A DNA stretch of 6,233 nt from Bordetella parapertussis (lineage in GTDB: Bacteria; Pseudomonadota; Gammaproteobacteria; Burkholderiales; Burkholderiaceae_B). The stretch covers positions 1 through 6,233 of the forward strand of contig CAMDEF010000082.1 in NCBI GenBank assembly GCA_945895265.1. The letters are read 5' to 3'. The notes below the pieces were generated by a model that saw nothing but the letters and a program-made list of their open reading frames with translations, made no database searches and was not told the DNA's origin. This document shows, one piece after another, positions 1 through 6,015 of this stretch. The stretch's first letter is position 1. Each line of letters begins with the position of its first letter. The position numbers and the translations under genes were made by a program.

Positions 1-237
1 GTGCCAGTCGCTGAGTTAGATAAAACCGTTGACGCGTATTTGGCAAAAGTGACTGCTAATGCCCCGATTACGTTAAGAGCGGCTAAAAAAGCGGTGCGCG
101 AGTTTCAACGTGTCGCACCGCATATTGATGCTGAAGGTATTCAGAAAATGGTACTGACTTGCTTTGCAAGTGAAGACTATCAAGAAGGCAAACGTGCCTT
201 TGCTGAAAAACGTTCGCCAGTTTTTAAAGGTAAATAA
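1..237 (+). CDS. Enoyl-CoA hydratase/isomerase family protein, C-terminal part (5' end outside window)
   Basis: The 78 visible residues match the C-terminal helical region of the crotonase superfamily. The stretch NAPITLRAAKKAVREF is the usual helix in which a conserved Lys follows 'AP.t.r..K', and the tail EDYQEGKRAFAEKRSPVFKGK is the standard ending of enoyl-CoA hydratases (D/E-x-x-EG-x-x-A-F-x-E-K-R-x-P-x-F-x-G). The family hydrates or isomerises acyl-CoA thioesters in the cytoplasm, in fatty-acid or aromatic/terpenoid acid degradation. Catalytic glutamates and the oxyanion-hole region lie upstream of the window, so the exact reaction cannot be given. The GTG at position 1 is an internal codon: about 180 residues of a normal 260-residue family member are missing. 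The gene stops 3 bp before the next start, which indicates a shared operon. Family assignment is firm; substrate is unknown. Confidence 0.9.
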   Translation: MPVAELDKTVDAYLAKVTANAPITLRAAKKAVREFQRVAPHIDAEGIQKMVLTCFASEDYQEGKRAFAEKRSPVFKGK

Positions 238-240
238 GTC

Positions 241-1248
241 ATGAGGACAGTGGTGTCGACGCGCCTCTTCGCGCGCCCTTGGTTTGCACTTGGGTCTGTT
301 TTGTTTGTTGCGCTATGCGCGAACTCTCTGGCCCAAGCGCAGACGTATCCGACGCAGCCCATCCGTATGGTGATTGGGTACGCCGCAGGAGGCACCACTG
401 ATATCATTGCAAGGTCGCTGGCTGAGCAGCTATCCAAAACGCTTGGTCAGACGGTGATCGTTGAAAATAAAGCGGGCGCAGCAGGTAACCTCGCTGCGGC
501 CTACGTCGCGCAGGCCAAACCTGATGGCTACGTGTTGTTCATGGCAACTCTGGCCAGTCATGGGATCAATCCCGCCTTGTACAAAACCGGCTTGGGCTAC
601 GATCCGGTGAAGAGTTTCGAGCCGATCTCGATGGTGGCTGCCATCCCGATGTTACTGGTGGTGAATCCAAAGTTACCGATTCGCTCGGTACCAGAGTTGG
701 TAGCCTACGCTAAAAAAAATCCGGGTCAGCTCAATTACGCCTCAAGCGGCAATGGTTCGCCGGTGCATCTGGCCGGGGCCATCTTTGCCGACGCGACCAA
801 GATCGACGTTGTGCATATTCCGTATCGAGGCGGTGCGATTGCCAACACCTCAGTCATGAGTGGAGACACGCAATACACCTTTGCCAGCATGCCGGCCGCA
901 ATGCCGCAGGTGCAGGCGGGTAAGTTGCGGGCGTTGGCCGTCACGACTAAAGTACGTTCGCCCCAGTTGCCTGATATCCCTTCTGTTGAAGACGCTGGTA
1001 GCCTGCCCGGGTATGACATCAATACCTGGGATGCATTGCTGGCCCCCAAGGGAACGCCGTCTGCTGTCATTGATAAGTTAAATGCAGCTGTCAGGCAGGC
1101 TTTGCAGTCGCCTGCGTTGGCAAAGCGCTTTGAGGGTGAGGGCGCCATCCCAGATACCAGTACGCCACAAGAGTTAGCCACGTATATTGATGCCGAGTTG
1201 CTGAAGTGGGCCGCGGTGGTCGCGCGCACGCCGATCAAGGTTGATTGA
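241..1248 (+). CDS. Bug-family tripartite tricarboxylate transporter substrate-binding protein
   Basis: This 335-residue protein is a periplasmic solute-binding protein of the Bug (TctC-like) family, which bind carboxylates and related small organic acids. A Sec signal peptide is visible: basic N-terminus (Arg2, Arg8, Arg12), a hydrophobic core at about residues 14-27 and a probable signal peptidase I site after Ala-Gln-Ala (31-33). The mature part begins with the family pattern YPTQPIRMVIGYAAGGTTDIIAR, followed by LGQTVIVENKAGAAGN and later YASSGNGSPVHLAG and VHIPYRGG, all typical of the ligand-cleft loops. Length equals the family norm. ATG 241 has AAGG at 227-230, inside the preceding gene's 3' end, and follows that gene's stop by 3 bp. 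No TctA/TctB membrane subunits are adjacent, as is common for the many orphan Bug proteins of Alcaligenaceae and Burkholderiales. Ligand is not predictable from sequence alone. Confidence 0.93.
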   Translation: MRTVVSTRLFARPWFALGSVLFVALCANSLAQAQTYPTQPIRMVIGYAAGGTTDIIARSLAEQLSKTLGQTVIVENKAGAAGNLAAAYVAQAKPDGYVLFMATLASHGINPALYKTGLGYDPVKSFEPISMVAAIPMLLVVNPKLPIRSVPELVAYAKKNPGQLNYASSGNGSPVHLAGAIFADATKIDVVHIPYRGGAIANTSVMSGDTQYTFASMPAAMPQVQAGKLRALAVTTKVRSPQLPDIPSVEDAGSLPGYDINTWDALLAPKGTPSAVIDKLNAAVRQALQSPALAKRFEGEGAIPDTSTPQELATYIDAELLKWAAVVARTPIKVD

Positions 1249-2009
1249 TGATCGTTGAGTTGTGGCATCAGTTGTTTCCGTCGGTTGTGGTGTTTCTTTG
1301 GCTGAGCTTGGCGGTGTTAATCGCGGGCACGGTACGTTCGTTTACGGGCTTTGGTGGCGGGCTAGTCTTGGCGCCACTCTTCAGTTTGTTCATGGCTCCG
1401 GCGGATATGGTGGTGGTGGTATTGCTACTGAATTTTGCGATTTCAGTGCAGACTGTGCCACAAACGTGGAGCACCACAAACTGGAAAATGGTGTGGTCTG
1501 TGTCGATACCCGCAGTACTCGGTATACCGATTGGGGTGTGGTTAATTGAGTGGTTAGACCCAGTGGTGACGCGACGTTTTATTGGTGTGATCGTGGCAGG
1601 CCTGGCTGCCATCATGTTGATTGGCTGGCAGTACAACGGTGTGCGTGGCCGACTGCAATATTGGTTTGTGGGCTTGACGAGCGGTGCACTGACGGCGATG
1701 GCCGGTGTGGGTGGCCCACCCCTCTTGCTGTATTTTTTGTCAGATAAGACGATTACCCCCGTGGTGCTGCGATCGTTTTTTATGATGTTTTTTGCCTTTA
1801 TTCAGCTCGGCACGATGGCGGTCTTTTTGTATAAAGATCTCATCAACACTAAGCAAATGCTGTACACAGCGTCGTTCATGCCGGTGTATTTTTTGTCGGC
1901 TGTGCTTGGAAGCTACCTGTTTAGTCGAGCGCTGCATCGCGCGGCGTTGATCAAGCGCTTGTCGTTATGGTTTTTGTTAGTGGTGGGGTCGTTTACGATT
2001 GTGATCTGA
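1248..2009 (+). CDS. TauE/SafE (TSUP) family membrane permease
   Basis: This is a 253-residue, very hydrophobic inner-membrane protein of the TauE/SafE (TSUP, sulfite exporter-like) family. It has about eight predicted membrane segments and the two internally homologous glycine-rich signatures expected of the fold: RSFTGFGGGLVLAPL at residues 30-44 and GALTAMAGVGGPPLLLYFL starting at residue 146. Characterised relatives move sulfite, sulfoacetate or other small organic anions, but most members have no known substrate. ATG 1248 shares its first base with the TGA of the Bug gene and is preceded by AAGG at 1237-1240 (7-nt spacing). A TTG directly in front (1245) is possible but less likely. The overlap implies translational coupling, so the permease may carry the solute sensed by the Bug protein or a product of the pathway; that link is inference. 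It ends 49 bp before rmlD. Confidence 0.88.
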   Translation: MIVELWHQLFPSVVVFLWLSLAVLIAGTVRSFTGFGGGLVLAPLFSLFMAPADMVVVVLLLNFAISVQTVPQTWSTTNWKMVWSVSIPAVLGIPIGVWLIEWLDPVVTRRFIGVIVAGLAAIMLIGWQYNGVRGRLQYWFVGLTSGALTAMAGVGGPPLLLYFLSDKTITPVVLRSFFMMFFAFIQLGTMAVFLYKDLINTKQMLYTASFMPVYFLSAVLGSYLFSRALHRAALIKRLSLWFLLVVGSFTIVI

Positions 2010-2049
2010 CAGGGCTAGCTTGTGATAACGTGCGTTGAATCTGACCAAC

Positions 2050-2053
2050 GGAG
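2050..2053 (+). promoter_or_regulatory. Ribosome binding site that sets a TTG start for rmlD
   Basis: GGAG lies 5 nt before the TTG at 2059. Starting there gives MKHSILLFGANGQVGH, which places the dinucleotide-binding loop at residues 9-15, as in the family. The TTG at 2035 would add eight residues (MNLTNGEN) encoded across this very site and has no purine-rich sequence in front of it. No ATG is available in frame nearby. Confidence 0.75.
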
Positions 2054-2058
2054 AAAAT

Positions 2059-2976
2059 TTGAAGCACTCAATTTTGTTGTTTGGGGCGAATGGTCAGGTT
2101 GGTCATGCGCTGCAGTGCTCACTCGCTCGGTTGGGTGAAGTGACGGCTTGCACGCGTGAGCAAATAGATTTTAGCCAGTCGCCCGAGGCAATCGCGGCAA
2201 CCCTGAAGGTGTTAACACAGAGATATCAGCCAACAATTGTGGTCAACGCGACCGCCTATACGGCGGTGGATCGCGCGCAAACAGAAGCTGAACTTGCACA
2301 GCGTATCAACGCCGTAGCGCCCGGTTTGCTTGCGCAGGCTGCACAAGACTCGGGTGCCTGTGTGGTGCACTTCTCAACCGACTATGTGTTTAGGGGCGAT
2401 AAGCCTGAACCTTATGTTGAAACTGATCTGACTGATCCGCAATCGGTCTACGGCCAAAGCAAGTTAGACGGAGAGCGTGCGGTCGCGAGCGCCTGCGCCC
2501 GTCATCTGATTTTTCGAACCTCATGGGTGGTGAGTGCCCACGGCGAAAATTTTCTAAAAACGATGCTTAAGCTTGCCCAAGAGCGAGACGTTTTAAATGT
2601 GGTGTCTGATCAAGTGGGCGCGCCGACCTCGGCAAACTTGCTGGCTACGGTCACCACGCAGCTCTTGCAGGTGCTCGTTGAGCAACCGCCCACTGATCCT
2701 CGGTGGGGTTTGTATCATCTGGTGGCTGGTGGACACACAAATTGGCACGCCTACGCTTGTTATGTGATCGCCCGTGCGCGAGCCGCCGGTTGGCCGATTA
2801 AGATTCAAGAGCAAGCGATTCACCCAATTGCGACAAAAGACTATCCGGTCGCTGCACCCCGCCCGCGCAATTCACGCCTAGATACACAAAAGCTATGCAG
2901 GGTGTTTGATCTGACGCTGCCAGAATGGCGTGTCGGAGTTGACGAGGTATTGCAGGCGCTAAAATCGTCGGCATGA
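2059..2976 (+). CDS. rfbD: dTDP-4-dehydrorhamnose reductase
   Basis: This 305-residue extended short-chain dehydrogenase (RmlD/RfbD) reduces dTDP-4-dehydro-L-rhamnose to dTDP-L-rhamnose with NAD(P)H, the last step of the cytoplasmic RmlABCD pathway that supplies rhamnose for LPS or other glycans. Seen in order: the Rossmann loop G9-A-N-G-Q-V-G15; VVNATAYTAVDRAQTE, the family's 'N.aAyt.VD.aE' segment; HFSTDYVFRG with Ser106-Thr-Asp-Tyr-Val-Phe; the catalytic pair Tyr131-x-x-x-Lys135 in VYGQSKLDGE; FRTSWVVSAHGENFLKTML; DQVGAPTS; and the C-terminal RPRNSRLDTQKL. Every expected motif is intact and the length is normal. The start is the TTG at 2059, chosen for its GGAG at 2050-2053. Its last four bases overlap the waaC start (ATGA). 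The genes rmlA, rmlB and rmlC are not in the window, so they must be elsewhere if the pathway is complete. Confidence 0.93.
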   Translation: MKHSILLFGANGQVGHALQCSLARLGEVTACTREQIDFSQSPEAIAATLKVLTQRYQPTIVVNATAYTAVDRAQTEAELAQRINAVAPGLLAQAAQDSGACVVHFSTDYVFRGDKPEPYVETDLTDPQSVYGQSKLDGERAVASACARHLIFRTSWVVSAHGENFLKTMLKLAQERDVLNVVSDQVGAPTSANLLATVTTQLLQVLVEQPPTDPRWGLYHLVAGGHTNWHAYACYVIARARAAGWPIKIQEQAIHPIATKDYPVAAPRPRNSRLDTQKLCRVFDLTLPEWRVGVDEVLQALKSSA

Positions 2977-3938
2977 CGACCAACATTCTTATCGTACGTA
3001 CCTCGTCGCTAGGTGACTTGGTGCATATGTTGCCCGCGATCTCGGATATCGCTAAACACGTGCCGGGCGCGCAGCTTGATTGGTTGGTTGAGGATTCGTT
3101 TGCGGCGATCCCAGCGTGGCATCCAGCGGTGAATCAAGTGCTACAAGTGGCGCATCGCCGCTGGCGTCGGGCCTGGTGGTCTGGCCAAGTCAGGCCCGAG
3201 CGGCACGCGTTCGAAGCGGATTTGCGCAGTCGTCATTACGATATCGTGCTTGATATGCAGGCCTTGCTCAAGACGGTGTGGTGGGTCACGATGGCCACGG
3301 GGACTAAACATGGGCTGGACTGGCGCTCTGCGCGCGAGCCTCTTGCCACCTTGTTTTATGACGTGCGCCATCGCGTTGAATTTTGGCAGCCGGCCGTGAC
3401 CAGGCAACGCCTGTTAGCGGCCAGTGCGTTCGGGTACGCAGTCCAAGGTGAGCCTGATTTTGGCTTGCAGGCGCTTGAGTTGCAGGCGCAAGCCACGCGC
3501 AGATTGGCCGCACCCTATGCAATGATTATGCCTTCGGCCAGTCGCGACGATAAATTATGGCCAGAGCCCGATTGGCAAGCAGTGTTTGATCAGCTTACTG
3601 CGCATGGCCTGCAATTAAAACTGTTGGCGGGGAATCCAGCCGAGGCCAACCGTGCACAGGCCTTGATACAAGGACGTTCAAACGCAGAAGTGTTGCCGCG
3701 CGGCACCTTAACTGAAACCGCCCATCACTTGGCGGCCGCAACCCTGATGGTTGGCTTGGATAGTGGGCTCACGCATTTATCGGCAGCCCTTGGCCGCCCG
3801 ACGGTTGGGATTTATAAGGCGTCAACGCCGGTGCGAACGCCTTTGGTGGGCGCCGCCTTTACAGCGAGCTTGGGCGACCGTGGGCACCCCCCCTCCAGGC
3901 AAGCTGTAATTGCTGCAATTGAGCAAGCTCTGCGCTAG
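2973..3938 (+). CDS. waaC: Lipopolysaccharide heptosyltransferase I
   Basis: WaaC (glycosyltransferase family 9) transfers the first L-glycero-D-manno-heptose from an ADP-activated donor to Kdo of the LPS inner core, at the cytoplasmic face of the inner membrane. The 321-residue length matches E. coli WaaC (about 319). The N-terminus ILIVRTSSLGDLVHMLPAISDI carries the acceptor-domain signature with Asp15 at the catalytic-base position (Asp13 in E. coli). SRDDKLWPEPDW contains Lys194 at the donor-binding lysine position, and GLDSGLTHLSAALGRPTVGIY (from residue 261) holds Asp263-x-Gly-Leu-Thr-His268 of the ADP-heptose site. The following loop reads KASTPVRTPL rather than the more usual 'G.TDP'-type loop. 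The ATG lies inside the rmlD stop (ATGA) with no clear Shine-Dalgarno, so translation probably depends on coupling. WaaF is the main alternative, but length, the N-terminal motif and the waaA neighbour favour WaaC. Confidence 0.9.
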   Translation: MTTNILIVRTSSLGDLVHMLPAISDIAKHVPGAQLDWLVEDSFAAIPAWHPAVNQVLQVAHRRWRRAWWSGQVRPERHAFEADLRSRHYDIVLDMQALLKTVWWVTMATGTKHGLDWRSAREPLATLFYDVRHRVEFWQPAVTRQRLLAASAFGYAVQGEPDFGLQALELQAQATRRLAAPYAMIMPSASRDDKLWPEPDWQAVFDQLTAHGLQLKLLAGNPAEANRAQALIQGRSNAEVLPRGTLTETAHHLAAATLMVGLDSGLTHLSAALGRPTVGIYKASTPVRTPLVGAAFTASLGDRGHPPSRQAVIAAIEQALR

Positions 3939-3947
3939 TATTACGCG

Positions 3948-5285
3948 ATGCCATTAAAAATTTACACCTTTCTTTTAAGACTAGTCGCCCCATTGCTTTG
4001 GGCGTACATGTTTGTGCGTGCGCGTCGCGCGGGCGGGGATTGGCAAATCTTTAGTGCAGAGCGGTTTGGCTTCTATGCCCTACCTTGGGACGGTGAAGCG
4101 CCTGTTTGGGTGCACGCCGTCAGTTTGGGCGAAACGCGCGCCGCACAAACCTTGATTAAGCAGTTGCTGGCCCGTGGCGAAAGGGTGCTGCTCACGCACA
4201 TGACGGTAACCGGTCGGGCTGAGGGCGCGCGCTTGTTTGCCGCCGAGATCGCGGCAGGTCAGCTGCGCCAACAATGGGTGCCGTATGATTTTTCGGGTGC
4301 CACGAAAAAATTCATGCAGCACTATCGACCACGCCTTGGTCTGTTGATTGAACGAGAGGTATGGCCCAACTTGATTGACGCCGCGCAATTAGCCGCGGTA
4401 CCAATCATTTTGGTGAGCGCGCGTTTCTCAGAAAAATCGCAAAAGCAAGTCAGGCAAATCGACAAAGTTTTTTTGACTTTGATGCGCGATGCTTACGCCG
4501 GTATTGATCTGACCTTGGCACAAACAGAAGACGATGCCAGGCGCCTGTATGAAGTTGGGGCGCTGAATATTCAGGTGGTGGGTAATCTGAAGTTTGATGT
4601 GGTCTTGCCCGTGGTTGCCGTTGATGCGGGTCGTGCCTGGCGCGAGCGGCTAAACCGCCCCGTGATTGCAATTGCCAGCACGCGTGAGGGTGAAGACGCC
4701 TGGTTTGCTCAGGCGCTTGCACGGCAAGATTCAACGGCTTTATTTTTATTGATACCTAGGCATCCCCAGCGGTTTGATGAGGCTGCTGCACTGCTTGAGC
4801 AGGCAGAGATTGCAACCGTACGCTGGTCGGTGCTGCGCTACAACACACAGCCAGAACAAATGCTGGCGGGCATTAAGGTGGTGTTGTGTGACACGCTAGG
4901 TGAGATGCCCTTCTTTTATGCAGCCAGTGATGTCGCCATTGTGGCGGGTAGCTTTGCGCCGGTTGGTGGGCAAAATCTGATTGAGGCCTGCGCACTGGGT
5001 ACGCCCGTGATTGTTGGCCCGCACACGTACAATTTTTCTGACGCCGTCGCGCAAGCGGCTGAAATCGGTGCGGCAGCGCAAATTCAGTCACCCGAGCCGG
5101 CTGATGCTGCGCAGCGAGCCGTGTCGATGGCTGTGTACTGGCTGCAAGACCCGCAAGCCTTAAATGAAAAGGGCCGCTTAGCGCGCGAGTGGGTTGGCCA
5201 GCATACCGGAGCAACCGCTCGAATCTTTCAGCAAATTACTGAACTTGAAGCTGCCCGGGCCCAAACTTTGCCGACTCAGCATTAA
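3948..5285 (+). CDS. waaA: 3-deoxy-D-manno-octulosonic acid (Kdo) transferase
   Basis: WaaA/KdtA (GT30) transfers Kdo from CMP-Kdo to the lipid A precursor, the step before WaaC. The 445-residue protein starts with a hydrophobic membrane anchor (about residues 4-24, followed by RARR). The N-terminal acceptor domain shows VWVHAVSLGETRAAQTLI with Glu62 at the catalytic-base position, and LLIEREVWPNLI with Glu135/Glu137. The C-terminal CMP-Kdo domain shows IASTREGED (242-250), PRHPQRF (270-276), DTLGEMPFFYAASDVAIVAGSF and GGQNLIEACALGTPVIVGPHTYNF (Gly340-Gly341...Glu346). It begins 9 bp after waaC with no good Shine-Dalgarno, pointing to co-translation in an rmlD-waaC-waaA unit. It is about 20 residues longer than E. 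coli WaaA, mostly at the C-terminus. Whether it adds one or two Kdo residues cannot be told from these motifs; Bordetella pertussis WaaA is reported to be monofunctional. Confidence 0.95.
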   Translation: MPLKIYTFLLRLVAPLLWAYMFVRARRAGGDWQIFSAERFGFYALPWDGEAPVWVHAVSLGETRAAQTLIKQLLARGERVLLTHMTVTGRAEGARLFAAEIAAGQLRQQWVPYDFSGATKKFMQHYRPRLGLLIEREVWPNLIDAAQLAAVPIILVSARFSEKSQKQVRQIDKVFLTLMRDAYAGIDLTLAQTEDDARRLYEVGALNIQVVGNLKFDVVLPVVAVDAGRAWRERLNRPVIAIASTREGEDAWFAQALARQDSTALFLLIPRHPQRFDEAAALLEQAEIATVRWSVLRYNTQPEQMLAGIKVVLCDTLGEMPFFYAASDVAIVAGSFAPVGGQNLIEACALGTPVIVGPHTYNFSDAVAQAAEIGAAAQIQSPEPADAAQRAVSMAVYWLQDPQALNEKGRLAREWVGQHTGATARIFQQITELEAARAQTLPTQH

Positions 5286-5332
5286 GTTGAGTTTGAATTT
5301 TGCTGGCAGGTGATCTACCCGCCTCGCTACGT

Positions 5333-5349
5333 GGCTGGCCAAACCAGCC
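5333..5349 (+). other. Short inverted repeat downstream of waaA
   Basis: GGCTGG (5333-5338) and CCAGCC (5344-5349) form a perfect 6-bp GC-rich stem with a CCAAA loop, 47 bp past the waaA stop. No run of T follows on either strand, so it is not a standard Rho-independent terminator. It could mark the 3' end of the operon transcript or be a chance hairpin. It is the only terminator-like element seen between waaA and the next gene. Confidence 0.35.
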
Positions 5350-5402
5350 CTGCCCAAGCGCGAAGACGCCAAGATTGACTAATACCAACAGAATAAAAAA
5401 AG

Positions 5403-5435
5403 TTCGCATATGTATACTTTAACAAGAAGTGCGAA
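5403..5435 (+). promoter_or_regulatory. Possible promoter/operator region ahead of the NTF2-like gene
   Basis: TATACT at 5413-5418 is a 5-of-6 match to the sigma-70 -10 box, about 100 bp before the ATG at 5518, in a locally A+T-rich stretch (about 5380-5425). No good -35 box lies 16-19 bp upstream; the only strong one, TTGACT at 5375-5380, is 32 bp away, which is too far. TTCGCA (5403-5408) and TGCGAA (5430-5435) are a perfect inverted repeat around the -10-like box, a layout that could serve as a regulator site. The whole 5286-5517 interval is non-coding as far as I can see. Confidence 0.3.
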
Positions 5436-5439
5436 GATG

Positions 5440-5455
5440 CTCTCTGTTTAGAGAG
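5440..5455 (+). other. Small hairpin in the leader of the NTF2-like gene
   Basis: CTCTCT (5440-5445) and AGAGAG (5450-5455) pair perfectly around a GTTT loop, downstream of the putative -10 box and 62 nt before the start codon. It would sit in the 5' untranslated RNA if the promoter assignment is right. It is not followed by a T-run, so it is not a terminator. Its role is unknown and it may be fortuitous. Confidence 0.35.
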
Positions 5456-5505
5456 AAAATAGTTAAGACGGATTGCGCCGCAGCCGCTCAAATAATAGAT
5501 CAACC

Positions 5506-5510
5506 GGAGA
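5506..5510 (+). promoter_or_regulatory. Ribosome binding site setting the ATG at 5518
   Basis: GGAGA lies 7 nt before ATG 5518 and decides the start. The frame stays open upstream to a TTG at 5473, but that would place this site inside the coding region and add 15 residues (MRRSRSNNRSTGDRS) unlike the family's N-terminus. Confidence 0.8.
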
Positions 5511-5517
5511 CAGATCA

Positions 5518-5904
5518 ATGACAACAAACGAAATTAAAGCACTCGAGCAGCAAGCACTCGCGTTAGATGAACTACGCTGCAAGGTGTTGCTTGCAAAAGA
5601 CGGCCCTGGGCTAGCCGCGATATTAGACGAGGGCCTCACCTACACCCATGCAAGCGGTCGCCGTGACACCAAAGACACGTACGTCGATAGCGTGGCCACA
5701 CAGCGTGTGCAATATTTGCAACTGGATCGTGAAGAAGTGACTGCACGGGTAGTTGGTAACGCCGTGATTGTTGAGGGCAAAGTGAAGATGAAAATCAGCT
5801 CTGCCGGAGTCGAAAAAAGCCTGTACAACCGCTACCTTGCTGTCTGGACCACCACAAGCGGCAAGCCCTTGCTGACAGCGTGGGCCTCGACCAAGCTCGA
5901 ATAA
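5518..5904 (+). CDS. NTF2-like / DUF4440 family protein of unknown function
   Basis: This 128-residue protein has the layout of the cone-shaped NTF2-like fold, DUF4440 subgroup: an N-terminal helix (EIKALEQQALALDELRCKVLLAKDGPGLAAIL, residues 5-36), the signature EGLTYTHASGRRDTKDTYVDSV (from residue 38; Tyr42-Thr-His44...Gly47...Asp50-x-Lys52), then alternating beta strands ending in YNRYLAVWTTTSGKPLLTAWASTKLE. No signal peptide or membrane segment is present, so it is probably cytoplasmic. The fold occurs in enzymes (ketosteroid isomerase-like, SnoaL-like cyclases) and in binding proteins; I see no residue set that assigns a reaction. Start ATG 5518 has GGAGA at 5506-5510. It stands alone: 232 bp from waaA on the left and convergent with the dehydrogenase gene on the right, so it probably has its own promoter. 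Fold-family confidence is good; function is unknown. Confidence 0.82.
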   Translation: MTTNEIKALEQQALALDELRCKVLLAKDGPGLAAILDEGLTYTHASGRRDTKDTYVDSVATQRVQYLQLDREEVTARVVGNAVIVEGKVKMKISSAGVEKSLYNRYLAVWTTTSGKPLLTAWASTKLE

Positions 5905-5943
5905 GCTCAGCGTACGTGCTCGCGATCATCTTCGCCTGATAGC

Positions 5944-5967
5944 CGAGCAAACTAGTAAGTTTGCTCG
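5944..5967 (+). terminator. Strong hairpin between convergent genes, possible bidirectional terminator without T-run
   Basis: CGAGCAAACT (5944-5953) and AGTTTGCTCG (5958-5967) form a perfect 10-bp stem with an AGTA tetraloop, 39 bp after the NTF2-like gene's stop and between two convergent genes. That is where a shared terminator is expected. Neither strand carries a T-tract after the stem, so intrinsic termination would be weak. It may instead be a 3'-end-stabilising structure upstream of Rho-dependent termination. The hairpin is plain in the sequence; the terminator role is inference. Confidence 0.5.
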
Positions 5968-5987
5968 ACGTGCCGATGGACGATTCA

Positions 5988-6009
5988 AGCAAATGCCTGC
6001 GGGCTTGCT
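5988..6009 (+). repeat. Second, imperfect hairpin in the convergent intergenic region
   Basis: AGCAA (5988-5992) pairs with TTGCT (6005-6009), and GCC (5995-5997) with GGC (6002-6004), giving an 8-bp stem with a 2-nt bulge and a TGCG loop. Its arms share the AGCAA/TTGCT core with the hairpin at 5944-5967, so the two elements can also pair with each other. No T-tract adjoins it. Confidence 0.4.
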
Positions 6010-6015
6010 CTGGCA

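Noticed and set aside
1..3. GTG at the first base as a start codon of the first gene
   Set aside because: The protein begins in the middle of a crotonase-family C-terminal region; the true start is upstream of the window.
241..340. Lipoprotein signal at Cys26 of the Bug protein
   Set aside because: The residues before Cys26 are Val-Ala-Leu, and the lipobox needs a small residue at -1; the Ala-Gln-Ala site at 31-33 fits signal peptidase I better.
712..719. Run of eight A bases inside the Bug gene
   Set aside because: It encodes the normal AKKNPG segment in frame; there is no sign of a frameshift.
735..1268. 177-residue open frame on the minus strand
   Set aside because: It lies wholly opposite the Bug gene, whose signal peptide and family motifs are clear, and its translation shows no family pattern.
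1268..1636. 122-residue minus-strand frame
   Set aside because: It is antisense to the TSUP permease; its composition reflects the complement of a membrane-protein gene.
1999..2029. Promoter for rmlD: TTGTGA at 1999-2004 with TGT-GATAAC at 2021-2029
   Set aside because: The -10 match is only 4 of 6 and the spacer is 19 bp; the TG dinucleotide is suggestive, but the evidence is too thin to list.
4080..4388. Minus-strand frames inside waaA (also 4450-4734 and 4873-5214)
   Set aside because: All lie opposite well-conserved WaaA motifs and show no recognisable domain.
5178..5527. Minus-strand frames across the waaA/NTF2 spacer (5178-5372 and 5327-5527)
   Set aside because: There is no plausible ribosome binding site or family pattern; they span hairpins and A+T-rich non-coding sequence.
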